64,000 nt of DNA, taken from assembly GCA_029216955.1 (NCBI GenBank), contig JANAVB010016199.1, positions 10,105,960-10,169,959 of the forward strand, read 5' to 3'. Below are positions 23,627 to 35,136 of the stretch, piece by piece. How positions within the stretch are numbered: the first letter of the stretch is position 1; every line of letters starts with the position of its first letter. The position numbers and the translations under genes were made by a program. The stretch comes from Iris pallida. Its lineage: Eukaryota > Streptophyta > Magnoliopsida > Asparagales > Iridaceae. The notes below the pieces were generated by a model. The model was not told the DNA's origin. It saw only the letters and a list, made by a program, of their open reading frames with translations, and ran no database searches.

Positions 23627-25020
23627 ATTATGTCGTCTGGGACTTCTGTGGAAGGAAAGTTACCAAATTGAAGAGAGATCATGTTAGAAGATACGACCTT
23701 GTCTTCAGCTTCGAGGTTGATCACTTGGTTGTCGATAAGCTGTTGTATCTTCTTCTTTAGGACAATGCAATCCATGGTAGGGTGGTACACATACTAATGA
23801 TAAAGATAGTACTTGGGATCATTGAGTTGTTTCGCCTCCGTAAGACGTCATGGTGGTGGCAATGTCAGTTTATTACCCTTTATCAATGTGTGAAAAATGG
23901 TAATAACGTCATCTTCGTCAAAGGAGAAAGTCTCATTGGGTTTGTCAGGAGCACCCTGAGAATTGGAAGCTCCCTTGGAAGTGTCGACCTTCAAGACTTC
24001 TTTCCCTTTATCTCCACGGACAAGGATAGTTTAGGGGTGCTTACTTTTGTCTTCAGATTTGGGTGTCTTCAACCCCAATAATTCCAGATTAGGGATGTCA
24101 TTTTCAGCAGCATCAGAAGCCCCGATGAAAGCGGGACATGTATCATACTTATGTATACCCAGACAGAACTTTACTGTAGGAAGGAAGTTATGTCAACAAG
24201 TATCCATAAGCTCCGAGTCTGGTAGACCAAAGGACATCATCAATGCTAGTCGCCTGAAGCGTTCGATGAAAGCAATAACAGACTCATTCCTCCTTTGCTT
24301 GGTCTCGATGAGGGTGGACATACTAACATGCATGCCACTCTCATAAAACCTGTTGAGGAATAACCTCTCCAAGTCTTTAAAGGAATTAATGCAACCGTCA
24401 GGCAGACTGCAGAACCATTCAAAAGCTACCCCCTGCAAGGTGCTAATAAATAGCTTTGACAAGAACGAATCATCCCTTGGTAAGTACAAAGTCGGCGTAT
24501 TCAAGTATATCATGTGTTGGTGAGGAGAAGTCATCCTGTCAAATAAATTTAGCGTCAGTGGCTTGTAGTTAGGAGGGCAAGTAGCATTCTCTCATTCTGG
24601 AGGATAAGGTTGAGATATTCCCATCTTCTGAAGCTCGTCTTTGTGTGAGATGGTATCGAGACGGGCAACAAAAAAATCAATTACTTCTTGTTGATTGAGC
24701 AGATGTTGAGAAATGACTGCTGTACGATTGTCAGACGTCGTTGGCTAAGGACCACCCCTAGCATTTATGGGATTTGGAGGAGGCACAACGGAATAATACT
24801 CCTTTTGTAGTGAAGGAGGTTTGTTGCTATGAGCCAGACTAGCGTGTGCTGAGACGTTCGATTGAGGTGGAGGAACAGCTCCAGCAGTTTGGACTGCCAT
24901 GATACTGGTAAGCATATCAGTAATCTTGGCAACTGCCGTTTCAAGACTCTCTAGCCGCTTGTTGGTCTGATCAATGGCTTCTTCAGGTCTCTCTCCATCC
25001 ACCATGTACGTAAATAACAT
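23627..25020 (-). pseudogene. Tat element gag, degenerate
   Basis: Minus-strand open blocks follow in order. 25020-24745 holds RPEEAIDQTNKRLESLETAV, a coiled-coil-like N-terminal part. 24534-24193 is the retrotransposon gag core, with FISTLQGVAFEWFCSLPDGC, LFLNRFYES and RRNESVIAFIERFRRLAL. 23790-23627 holds MYHPTMDCIVLKKKIQQLID and VVSSNMISLQFG, the Tat gag C-terminal segment. Stops separate the blocks, at 24745 and 24193 among others. The frame is cut at 23627 by Copia-1. Gag forms the virus-like particle. Confidence 0.85.
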
Positions 25021-26533
25021 GTGAGGATGAATAGAGGAGACAGTACAACTGGTGCTGATACTGTCTATATCTCAGTTGAAAAGACCCTCATCTTCAGGCA
25101 GGGGAGGTAGATAATTACTGTCGGATTTGAAGAGATCATTGTCATCTGGAAGGCTACCCCCAGTAAGAAGGTCGTCTGCTTCAGATTCTGAGGGAATACT
25201 ACCCCCCAACTGAAGGATCATCACCCCCAGCTTGGGAGTCCTCGTCATCTATACGAAATCTCGTCTTTGATCGAGTACCCATATAGACTCCTTCAGATGC
25301 AACATCTCGTTGGCTATCTGTTGGCAGACTTTTCTTCTTCTGTTCGCAGAACTGAGAGAAAAAGTTGGGTTAGTGGTCCATCTTCTTTGATTGGGGCTCC
25401 CGTAAGGAGGACCCCATGAAGCCATATTGGATGAAACACATAGCGGCTTTTCATTATCAGAGTGCTGTAGTCGTCAAAACACGGACTGTTTCTGAGGCAC
25501 CTTCGTTGCTTTAGAGCAGAAACAGTTGATGACAATACCGGTGCACAGATGTACGCCATGAATTACAGTATCCTTCCTCGCTTTACGCTTATGATTTATC
25601 ATGTCGCATAAATCGATGGAAGGGAGTTTCGCCTTAAAACCTATGTCACATGCATCGTCGAGCTTTGTATATGGGTTTGTTAGGGGAGTTGGCGCATCCG
25701 GACTTAGTTCATGTGCAGAGGCAACCCCCACATCTAAGTTCCGTAATGACCTTGAAGACAGCCTCGTGTTATATGCGGTAGGTCTGTCTTTTTGCTGTGG
25801 GTGCATAGACCCTGGAGCATGCCCTTGGGCGCATTCTTTCCTGAAGTCCTGGCAGCATGCCTGGCCCTCCTGGATATGGGCGCATAGAATGGATCATCAG
25901 AGCCTGGGCACATAGCCCTGGACGCATGGCCCTGGGCTATAGCCTATCGAAGATAGAAGTTCTCTGGCTAGAGTTATGCGCCCACATACTGCCTTGGGCA
26001 CATGACTTTGGGGGCATGCTTTGGAAAACAGTGTCATTTTCTTCCAATTTCGTCTTTTTTGTTTGTGAGCCTCGCTGAGTTTGTCCAGAACGTCGAACAC
26101 TTTGATTTTTGGCATCCTAGTATTTTCTTTTGCCAAGTTTCGAGCATTGAACACTCTGTTGGTTGCACAAGAGGGAAGTCGCTGGGCTAGTAGAGCCCAG
26201 AAAGGTATGCGCCTTCTTCGTGTCGGAAGCCTCTGTGGTAGGCTATGCACCCACAGGGAAGCTCCATGCGCCCACGTGGAAGGCCTACGCGCCCACGTGA
26301 CAGAGTTCTTCGGTTGCATATCTTCCACGACACTGGCAGGATATGCACCACGAGCCTTCGGAAGTCAAGTCTTGCGAGACTTGTTTGGCTTACTGATTTT
26401 GAGGGAGTAGAGCCATCCCTCGAGAGCATCTCTTCGAACGCCTGCTGATCGAACTTTACGATCAACATCTTCTGAGTACTCCCCACTTTATCGATATCGA
26501 ATTGCGTCACCACCTTCTCGGCAGAGGAAAAGG
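25021..26533 (-). other. Tat element leader and pre-gag region
   Basis: It lies between the primer site and recognisable gag. Near 26557-26440 the minus strand reads MATLLGTTFSSAEKVVTQFD and VKFDQQAFEEM. Near 25806 it reads HPQQKDRPTAYNTRLSSRSL. Both could belong to an N-terminal gag extension or a short upstream ORF. From 25829 to 26290 the sequence is loaded with GCGCAT/ATGCGC words that translate as WAH or CAH repeats. Stops in all frames. Confidence 0.5.
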
Positions 26534-26535
26534 TA

Positions 26536-26554
26536 GTCCCCAGTAGAGTCGCCA
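26536..26554 (-). promoter_or_regulatory. Tat element primer binding site
   Basis: On the coding strand TGGCGACTCTACTGGGGAC starts 4 bp after the LTR end. It opens with the TGG expected opposite a tRNA 3' CCA and resembles the primer site I remember from Tat/Ogre elements. The tRNA was not identified. Confidence 0.7.
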
Positions 26555-26558
26555 TTTT

Positions 26559-29040
26559 TGTGGACACACAAAAGAGAGAAGAAGAAACGTTATCTTTTCT
26601 TATTGGCGCAAGGTACCACAAATCGAGTACGCCTAAGAGATCTTGCACTGAAGATCCCCGAGTACAAAATAAATTCTAGAGAATGGGACGATGGAGATCG
26701 AGCGGCAGTTGCTCCTTTACTCCGTTGATACTTTGATTACAAAAATAGAAGAAAACCTAAGAAAATTGCTAACTTTTGGCTCACTGGCAAGAAGGGCAGC
26801 AATTTGGCACTTGAAATGCTCTCCGTTCTTTCTATTTTTGAAGAGGTATGAGACCCCTATTTATAGTCATTTTGCACTGAAACGACTGTTATGCGCCCAT
26901 AGGTGGAAAATATATTGATTTCATTGTAGGCACATATCACCCCTTTGGGCGCATAGGGTGTAAGCGCATGGACACTGGATGATCGGGGGTAGATCATGGA
27001 TTGACGTGGCCGTATGCTTCGGTGCACGATTGCTCGTGGAGACTGACATGGCCGCATGCTTCGGTGCACGATTGATCGTGGATGTTGACTGAGTCGTAGG
27101 GATTTGCTGCCTTGGGCGCATAGTGTGGAGTAAGTTTATGTACCCATACTTGGGTGCATGTTTGATCTGCATGAAAACAATGTGGACACATAGCTTTTTT
27201 TTAATCATGTGGGCGTATAGCTCCTCTTCGATCATGTGGGCACATAGCCCCTCTTCGATCATGTGGGCACATAGACTCCCTTTGGTTCTGTGGGCGCATA
27301 GCCCCATTTTGATTATGTGGGCGCATAGCTTCTTTTGTCTTCTTCATGTGGGATACATAGTCTTATATTTTTCATGCTTCTACAGATACAGAATATAATT
27401 CCCATGTTAACCACGAGGCAAGTATTCAGGCACGGCCAATCAAGTCTTACAGCTTGCTATCATTAGCTAACTAGTGTTATCACAGGCTTAGTTAGTAACA
27501 AGATACATTTGAGATATTTCCAAGTCACAAGCCCTACAGCTATCCAGGTTATCCAGGCAAGGTTGCTTAGAGTTATCTAGATTACAAGAGTTGTATAAGT
27601 TACAAGTTGACTTGGTGTACCTTAGTACATTTGTGTTCAAGAAGTGCCCCACATGACAGTGGGCTGGAAATGTGCCCTACTTGTCGGCAGGCTACAAGTC
27701 CACTCAGGTGTGGCTGGTATAACGGGATCGCCTGTAACTGAAAAAATATCTGTATATGAACTACTTGATCAATCTAGTCATTAATCTAGTCAGATTCATC
27801 ATGAATTTCTGACCGTGGTAACCAGGAATCCATGTCCTAGACTTGATGCAAGACGAGATAGGTAGTTTGTACAGGCACAATCAAGAGAATCAACCACGTT
27901 GTCAAGACAAGAGTTACTTAGTAAGTCAGGGTAGCCATCGCAACAGCCTTTCAAGATTATCATGTCAGGTCAGGTTACTTGTTACTTGTCAAGTTTACTT
28001 GTTAGGAGTGCGCCTCGACGGGCCACTATCAAGATTATACATGTTATGTCAAGTTGCTTATCATGTCAAGAGTGCGCCTCGACGGGCCACTATCAAGATT
28101 ATACATGTTATGTCAAGTTGCTTATCATGTCAAGCGTGCTTGTCATATCAAGAATTACTGGTTAAGAGTGCGCCACGACGGGCCACTAAAGGAGTTATCA
28201 TGTCGTGTTCATGTCAAGTTCAGATCATAGCCTAGAATTATCTTGTTCAAGTCCAAGTCAAAGCTCACGTGTAAGTCAAGTTCGTGTTGCAGCCAAGTCT
28301 GGTCATGCTCAGGTCGGGTCAAAACTCAGGGCACATGTATATAACAAAACATGTAGACAACTGCAAGAACAAGGAAGGTGCATGGGGGTAGGCGCATCAC
28401 AATGGACGCCTAACGATGGATGGGCGCCTAGGCAAGCATGGACGCCTGGGCATGAATGGATACCACGGTCAGGATGGCGCATGGTCGAGGTAGGCACATG
28501 GCCAGAGAGGCGCTGGATCATCATGGGCGCATGGCCAGATATAGGCGCATGGCCAAAGAGGTGCATACCCAGATATAGGTGCATGGCCAGTTATAAGCGC
28601 ATGGCCAAAGAGACGCAAAGCCAGATATAGGCGCATGGCCAAAGAGGCGCATAGCCAGATATAGGCGCATGGCCAAAGAGGCGCATAGCCAGATATAGGC
28701 GCATCACAATGGGAGACTCACGATGAGTCTTCAGTACATACGCGTATGGAACCTATGCACATGACACGCTCGGAGTCAAAAGATGCGTTGCGGGAACTTC
28801 ATGGTGCATTGCCTCCCGGGCGCATGGGGGTTTCAGCGCATAGGGTTGGTCGTCCCCAAACAGCAAGTTCAGCCATAGAAGTTCCAAAAACTTGCCACGA
28901 CCATAACTTCCTCAAAACAAGTCCGAATTGAGACTTCCAAGGGTCTAAACTGCATAGGATGACTGGTTTTAGGAAATACCAATCCATGGGTCTAAACTGC
29001 ATAGGATGACTGGTTTTAGGAAATACCAAGCTTTGCTAGA
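26559..29040 (-). repeat. Tat element 5' LTR (outer edge approximate)
   Basis: The inner edge is TGTGGACACAC at 26559, next to the primer site. No second LTR is in the window, so the outer edge cannot be fixed; 29040 is chosen because motif-rich sequence stops near there. It contains GCGCAT motif clusters (26890-27330 and 28386-28841), 64-bp tandem units (28006-28203) and two short duplications (28941-29136). Confidence 0.5.
28006..28203. repeat. 64-bp tandem repeat, two full units and one partial
   Basis: GAGTGCGCCTCGACGGGCCA starts units at 28006 and 28070, which are nearly identical over 63 bp. A third, shortened unit with CCACGACG begins at 28166. Upstream sequence from 27850 has related GTCAAG-rich words. 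Confidence 0.9.
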
Positions 29041-29136
29041 TCAATTGGGGGACTCGACCCATATTTACTTATTTCAGTCTCTTTATCTGCACAAGTCTCG
29101 ACCCACATTTACTTATTTCAGTCTCTTTATCTGCAA
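28941..29136. repeat. Two adjacent short tandem duplications
   Basis: A 47-bp-period duplication (GGGTCTAAACTGCATAGGAT units at 28941 and 28988, identical for 42 bp) is followed by a 44-bp-period duplication (CTCGACCCA units at 29053 and 29097, one visible difference). Confidence 0.92.
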
Positions 29137-30135
29137 TTGATTGTTGTGGATTTTATAATTCACCTTGGACTCCTTTGTGGTAATTGCTGCTTGGGGTTCT
29201 GATCCCACTGGTTTTGTTTGACCAGATTTATCTGAGGAGTAGGAGATCTTCCTTATCTCCACCTAGATGGGCCATATTCGTTGATCCAAGGCCTTAGGTG
29301 AGCGGGTTTCTTTTCTTTACCACTCGTAGTTATTATTTCATTTTTGTGGTGTTTAGCATTGGTATGTGTTAGTCCTATTCTTTTGACTGTTCTCTAATTT
29401 TGAACTGTTAGGTTTCCTATTAGAAAACTTGACCTAGTACGAGTCCACTGGCACTGCCATGGTTGCCCCAACGATTGCCTAAGCCCCAACAGGGGTCACG
29501 ACCGTGCTTTGGATGCATCATGGTCTAACTAGACCTCATGCGCGGTTCTTGGTTGCACTATGGTCACGTCATCGATGAGCAAATGCCACAAGAAGGATCT
29601 CAGTTTTTTGTGGTTTTGTCATTGTTGGGCTATACCCCACACGGGGGTCTGGCTATTCATGTTCCTGTTGGAATAAACCCCATGTGGGTGGCTCTGTTGT
29701 TCTTTATTGCATCATTGTTGGCCAGACCCCATATTGGTGTCTTGGTTGCCTTAATGCTCAACAGCCTCAACTTGGCAGCAGGACAAAACCCATATAGGAT
29801 ATTGATTGTCTTGTATAGGGCTCATGGCTCTCTCCATCTTTCCTAGTTAGAAGCCAGCGTCGTAAGGACAATGGAATATCGTGACCAGTCAAAATAGAGG
29901 TAGTCGCCAAAGGGTTAGCTGAAATGCTAACCCTAGATTTAGATAATGGAGGAATTTCACAATAACCGCTTTGAGTTATTGCCAGTTTGCAACATGATTT
30001 GTTAAAAATCTGAGTATTAAGGTTTGGGTTTGGACACGAACTGTTGTAAGCCATTATTTCTTAAGTGCCCATCGCATGTAATTTGTATATTTGGACTTTT
30101 TTCATATATTAATTCTTCTAGGCCTACGTGTTAGA
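29137..30135. other. Unassigned region with degenerate repeats
   Basis: No protein family was recognised. Between 29531 and 29815 a loosely conserved word of the type ACCCCAT-N3-6-GGTGTCTTGGTTG recurs about five times (29531, 29631, 29671, 29721, 29781). In the plus-strand frame it gives peptides like RPHIGVLVAL and TPHGGLAIHV. It could be an eroded LTR satellite or the outer part of the Tat LTR. Confidence 0.4.
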
Positions 30136-30656
30136 CAGGGGTGAGCGTTCGGTTTATTCGGTTTCAACCGAACCGAATTAGCCAAAACCGAATAAAGAAT
30201 TCTATTCAAAATCGAAATTGGACCGAATTAGCCAAAACCGAAACCGAAACCGAACCGAACCGAACCGAATAATAGATTCTGTTTATTCAGTTGGACTATC
30301 TATATTGTTTAGTGGATCGGACCCAAAGTTGGGGTCATGTTTAAATCATATTAAAAATATAATTTTATACACACATTAGTTGAATTTTAAAGTTGCGCAC
30401 AAAATAGGAATAGTTGTTAAATTATCAAAGTTGGAATTAAAAACACATATATACAATTGTTGTTTTTAGAATATACCCATTTTTATCACAAAATATGCAC
30501 ATAATTGAGGGTAGTCAGATAATTGTATAATTCTTATTCGATTTTCGATTTTGGACCGAAACCGAAATCCAAAACTGATTTTTTTTAGTATTTTGAAAAG
30601 CGAAATCGAACAAATATTTTAAAACAGAACCGAATTTTTTAAAACCGAACCGAATC
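30136..30656. mobile_element. hAT-like non-autonomous element, truncated or diverged
   Basis: It starts CAGGGGTGAGCGTTCGG, like hAT terminal repeats, followed by many CCGAAC and CCGAAT words. Similar words recur in 30530-30656. The expected inverted terminal CACCCCTG was not found at the right end, and no 8-bp target duplication is evident. Confidence 0.45.
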
Positions 30657-30663
30657 ATTTCCA

Positions 30664-31475
30664 TAATTGTTGGGCTTCCCTAGAACTACTTGGTGATGTG
30701 CTTGCCTGCTACTTAGAGAACTAGGACATTTATCACCTATAAACATTTTCTAGTATATGTTGGATCCAATAACTGTACCATTTAACATCTCATGGGTCAT
30801 TGGAAGTATACCTAAGTTTGGGCTTAAGGCTATACATTTAAACAACTCAAGCATGCATGTAATAGTGAAACATAATACAACATATTTAGTTCTATCTTGA
30901 ATCAAGAAGCTGTGATTAAGGCCATGTTTGGTTGGCGGAATCATAACTTTTGGAAAGGGAAGTCATTACTTTCCTGTGTTTGGATGCCAAAGAAAATGAG
31001 TAAGAAATGAAATCGATTCCCAAGAGAAAAAAAAATAAAAGAAAAAATGGTTCCTCCATCTACCCAAGGATTCATTTTCCTTCTATTCACTTTTTCTTCC
31101 AATTTTCTTAATTTTACTAAACACCGAATGATAATGGATTGGAATTATAATTTTCTAAAGGAAGAAAATAGCAAAGAATCAATTTCGCTTTTTGCAACCA
31201 AACAAAGCCAATATCACCCACCCTTATCGGTCCGCAAGATCAAAAATAATTTCTTCAAACTATTATTTTGCCAACTAGGTTTGGAAGAATGTCCTAGTTG
31301 TCTAGAAGAATTAATATACGACCATGCTAAAGGGGGTCAAGACTAGGTGTCGATGACTTACTATATGAAAATGATGATGAGTCCATAGCATGTTCCATAA
31401 AATGATGATGCCCTTCACCAAGTAGTTGTAGGGAAGCCCAACAATTATAGGTGATAAATGTCCTTGTCTAAGTAT
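30664..31475. repeat. Two blocks repeated in inverted orientation but unreversed order
   Basis: Block A (ATTGTTGGGCTTCCCTAG, 30665-30695) and block B (AGGACATTTATCACCTATA, 30722-30740) recur as reverse complements at 31413-31446 and 31442-31480. The order along the plus strand is A, B, then A', B', not the A, B, B', A' of a simple inverted repeat. Confidence 0.7.
30920..31209. mobile_element. MITE with GGCCATGTTTGGTTG ends
   Basis: The left end GGCCATGTTTGGTTG and right end CAACCAAACAAAGCC are near-perfect 15-bp inverted repeats enclosing about 290 bp of A/T-rich, non-coding DNA. This fits PIF/Harbinger- or hAT-type miniature elements common in plants. The flanking bases (TTA or TAA on the left, AAT/ATA on the right) do not give a clear target duplication. 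Confidence 0.75.
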
Positions 31476-31479
31476 CTGG

Positions 31480-31765
31480 CAAGTTTTTTTTTTCCTACAT
31501 GTTTTTTTTCCAGATGTTGCAACCCCAATTTTTGTGTTGACTTTGAGAACTTTGTAACTTTTCATTTGAAGACTTACTTGCAATTAAAATGCCCTAGAAT
31601 AAGGGAATTGAAACTTAGTTTAGTACTTGAAGGGAGGAAATAAAGAGCTGAATGGAAAACAATTAATTCCTAAAATAAGAAAAATAGCAACGGTGGTGGG
31701 TTGGGTCCATTGTGGGCCCGATCTACCAGGATTAATTAGAAATAGGATTATAAATTCAAGAAATA
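31480..31765. other. Unassigned AT-rich spacer
   Basis: No gene, tandem repeat or element terminus recognised apart from short homopolymer runs. Confidence 0.5.
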
Positions 31766-31997
31766 TGATAAATTAAAGAGATGAAGAAAGAAAAATAGAG
31801 GAAATTGTTTTTTCATTCACTTGTCTCAATCAACTCGTGAATAGTTCCTTATATAGGCTTACAATGGAGGTTAACATCATGATGTCAATTAAAAGAAGAA
31901 ATGCCAAAGAACATGTTTTGGATAACCAAAAGACATAGGTTGTAGATAACCAAAAAATATAGGTTATGTAGGCTAAATCACTATGGTGAATTATCCA
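31766..31997 (-). repeat. Copia-2 3' LTR
   Basis: Matches 45607-45834 with numerous substitutions and small indels (shared words include CCTTATATAGGCTTACAATG). Both end AATTATCCA. Confidence 0.8.
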
Positions 31998-32262
31998 TAA
32001 TGATTAAGTCATCGCATGCCTATTTCGTGTACCAACTTCCGAAAAGTGGTCTTTGGTAGTACCTTGGTGAATAAATCGGCTAAAATTTTATTTGATTTTT
32101 ACTTGCTTGACTTCTATTATTTCGTCCTTTGGTGCTCATGTGCATAAAACAACTTTGGTGGAAGATGCTTGATTCGATCTCCTTTGATGAATTTCTCTCG
32201 GACTTATGCAATACAAGCCTCATTGTCTTCGAATATTGAGGCTCATTTGTAACTGTGGGTAG

Positions 32263-33577
32263 TTAACAATTTACTCGTATATAATGAATGATCGATCTCA
32301 ACCACACACTTTCTCTTGTTACTTCATATAATGCAATTAATTCTGCATAGTTAGAAAAAGTTGCTGCTGAACCTTGCTTTGTTAATAGCCAAGATATAGC
32401 TACATGGTTATTATTAAATATATAACATGTTTGGGAGCAACCCTTATGAGGGTAAAAAAAGATAACACGAGTCTGTATAACCAACTAAACAAGAATTGTT
32501 AGTGGAATCATAAGAATAAAATAATCCATATTAGTTATTCCACGAAGATATCTTAATATGTGTTTAACATTCTAGTGTCTAAGTGTAGGTGTAAAACTAT
32601 ATTTAGATAATAAATTAATAGAAAATATAATATCTGATCTTGTGCATTATCTAGATATAGTAGTGCTCCAATAACACTTTAATCGATATTTTAGGATCAA
32701 GAACTTTTTCATCTTCTCCCTTTGGTCGAAATTGATCTTTATCCAAATTCAAACTGCGTACAACCGTATGTATACTTAGTGGATGTTCTTTGTCCATTAT
32801 GAATCATTTCAAAACTCTTTCAATATACCAGGATTGCTGCACTAATTCTACTAGAATGTCATTCTATTTGGAAACCAAGACAAAGCTTTATCTTTTCTAA
32901 GTCTTTTATTTTAAATATATTCTTCAAATAGTTTACAGTTTTCTCCAATTCTGTAGGAGACCTGATCAGGTTTATATCATCCATATATACTGCTACTATA
33001 GAGATCCATTCTCGAATTTCTTAATGAAGACACATATATAGGCAAATTTGACTATTTTTGTATCCATGCTTAGTCAAATATATACTAAGACAATTATACC
33101 ATATTCTTCCAAATTGTTTCAACTCATATAATGCTCGTCTACGTTTAATTGAACACATGCCTTTTGACTTAGTCTCTTGCATTGTAAATCCTTCTAAAAT
33201 TTTCATATAGATGTCAGTATTTAAGTCTTCGTACAAATATGCAGTTACAACATCCATAAATTTATATCATGATTTTTAGGAATCGTAAGACTAATTAGAT
33301 ATCTAAAGGTAATGACATACTTAACTGTAGAGTATGTCTCCACATTGTCAATTACAGGTTTTTGAGAGAAACCTTCTGCTACAAGTCGGGCTTTATATCT
33401 TTCAACTTTGTTCCTCTCATTTTGTTTTCTCACGAACACCCTTTTAAAACCAACATGGTTTATGCCCTTTGGTGTTTTCACTATAGGTCCAAACACACCA
33501 CCTTTTTTTCTAAAAATTTTAATTATGCTTGAATAGCATCTTTCTAGATTGGCCATCTTTTCTTTGTCAACATTCAT
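32263..33577 (-). pseudogene. Copia-2 RT and RNase H, degenerate
   Basis: Minus strand. 33577-33245 carries GFKRVFVRKQNERNKVERYK and ARLVAEGFSQKP. 33257-33021 carries MDVVTAYLYEDLNTDIYMKI, RRRALYELKQFGRIWYNCLS and YLTKHGYKN. 32484-32263 carries the RNase H tail (SQTCYIFNNNHVAISWLLTK, ELIALYEVTRESVWL). The YVDD region, expected near 33000-32950, is eroded. Multiple frames and stops. Confidence 0.85.
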
Positions 33578-34129
33578 TTATACTACATAGTTCATTTTTA
33601 CAATCGTCATTGTCCTTTGATATTCTAGTTGCTATTGCATAGCTAAATATGTCATCGATGACAAGTGCTTTTCTATTCCATAATTCACCAGAACATGCAT
33701 GAAATATCGATATATCATATTTTTAGGTACTTGTGCCTCTTTAGAGGCATCCATAGGCATTTCAGTGTATTTGGAAACGTGCACATCCTCATTATTTATT
33801 TTCGGAGCTCTAGCCACTATCAGGCTTTTATTAGGACAAGATATTTCTTTTACTCATCTTTCTAGGAGCACTATCCTTGGAACCTATAGGCCTACCACGC
33901 TTTTGACGTGTAGTAGTTGATACATTTGATGTCTTGTTTGGATTTTGTCCAATTGGAACAATAATTCTGGCTAGCAAATTCATAGCTGGCACATGTGACC
34001 TAGTTACTTTACGGCATCATTAAATGTATCAGGTAATTGATTTGAAATTTCTTGCATATGTAACATTTTTCTTATCTCATAATTATATTGTGGAGTTCTT
34101 GGATCTTAATGAGATAGAGTAGGCATATT

Positions 34130-34560
34130 TCATGCCAATTCGCATCCTTCATTAGCAATGGGTTGTTTTATATGAACAATTTGTTGCTTACCTCCCACTA
34201 ATAATGGAAAGATTTTTTTTTTATTAAATTGAAAATCATCAAATCTTGAAGTAAAGACATCACCAGTCATTGGTTCAAAATACCTTATTATGGAAGAAAT
34301 CTCGAAACTAATGTATATTCCCAAACGTCATTGGAGACCCAACTTAATTCTTTTGGGAGATGGAATTGGGGCATATGCTGCACATCCAAACTTTTTCAAA
34401 TATGAAATGTTTGGTTGTTTACCACTAACAAGATGTATATATGAAAAGATATGGTAAGCAATGGTTCTAAACTTACTAGAGACGCAACAAGTAAAATATC
34501 ATGTCCCAAGCCTCATTTTTCAAACTAGATTGCACTAGTATATGTTTAGATATAAGTTGG
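34130..34560 (-). pseudogene. Copia-2 integrase C-terminal/linker fragment
   Basis: Minus-strand reading gives YISFEISSIIRYFEPMTGDV and FTSRFDDFQFNK, which match the segment after the integrase core in this type of copia polyprotein. Cut at 34560 by solo LTR 2. Confidence 0.65.
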
Positions 34561-35077
34561 TGTAACACCCAGTTTTCCAGATGAGGGTATTTTTGAAATT
34601 TTGTAATTATAATTATTATTTATTGATATTTAGTTCACATTATGATTTTTGGTAATTTTTAATTATTTTAAAACTATTTAAAAACTGGTTTAGGTCATGA
34701 CTTGTGATTTTGGTGTGCAGCTAGTGAAACCGTAGAGACAGCATGACCTAGAGCCTAACCATGTCATTAGGATGATTTAATTATCATTTTTAGCCTAGGA
34801 GTATTTTGGTCATTTTGACTTATTTGATGATTTAGTAAATTGGTAAATTTTTGGTTGACTTGACTTGTTGAGACCTAGTGAGCTAGCCTAGAACCTAACC
34901 CTAGCTATGGTAACCCTAGTCTAACTTAGGTTAACCTACATTTAGTCATTAGAAACTAATTTTGGAATGAGGGAATTTGGTTTAGTGAATTTAAGTCATG
35001 GCTTATGATTTCATGAAATGACTTATGGCTTAATGATTTATTTGATCATGACTTGGCCCATGGCCCATAACTAGAAG

Positions 35078-35136
35078 CCCTAACCCTAACCAAACCCTAA
35101 ATGACCAGCCATAGGGATCCCCACCCTATATAAATA
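35078..35136 (+). promoter_or_regulatory. Telo-box cluster and TATA box of solo LTR 2
   Basis: CCCTAACCCTAACC and AAACCCTAAA lie at 35078-35101, and TATATAAATA at 35127-35136. The same order is seen on the minus strand of the LTR at 52264-57693. This is the probable U3 core promoter. Confidence 0.6.

Larger units (their letters stand above)
25829..28841. repeat. Dispersed GCGCAT motif clusters
   Basis: More than twenty GCGCAT or ATGCGC words occur, usually as GGGCGCATAG or GGCGCATGGCC. They cluster at 25829-26290, 26890-27330 and 28386-28841. In the last cluster they form near-regular 17-bp spaced units alternating GGCGCATGGCC and GGCGCATAGCC (28630-28700). The first cluster is in the leader and the other two are in the LTR. 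Confidence 0.85.
3343..29040 (-). mobile_element. Tat-lineage Ty3/gypsy element, nested and degenerate (3' LTR not in window)
   Basis: Minus-strand parts in order are: 5' LTR (26559 rightwards, outer edge unresolved), primer site, leader, gag (25020-23627), protease (15796-14647), linker (10627-9333), RT-RNase H (9332-8188), second RNase H (8187-7425) and integrase (7420-6369). The antisense ORF (3343-5544) sits on the plus strand beyond pol. A second RNase H plus an antisense ORF downstream of pol is the known hallmark of plant Tat elements. It is split by LTR-A, a solo LTR at 10628-14646 and Copia-1 at 15797-23626. The coding frame rejoins across the solo LTR. The right boundary given is approximate. 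Confidence 0.8.

Noticed and set aside
26921..27398. Frames with repeated CAHMIEE or MWAHS peptides
   Set aside because: They are readings of the GCGCAT nucleotide repeat in the Tat LTR; no start context, no other support.
28380..28720. CRISPR-like regular spacing of short repeats
   Set aside because: Spacers are themselves repeats and the unit is 17 bp; a eukaryotic tandem motif array.
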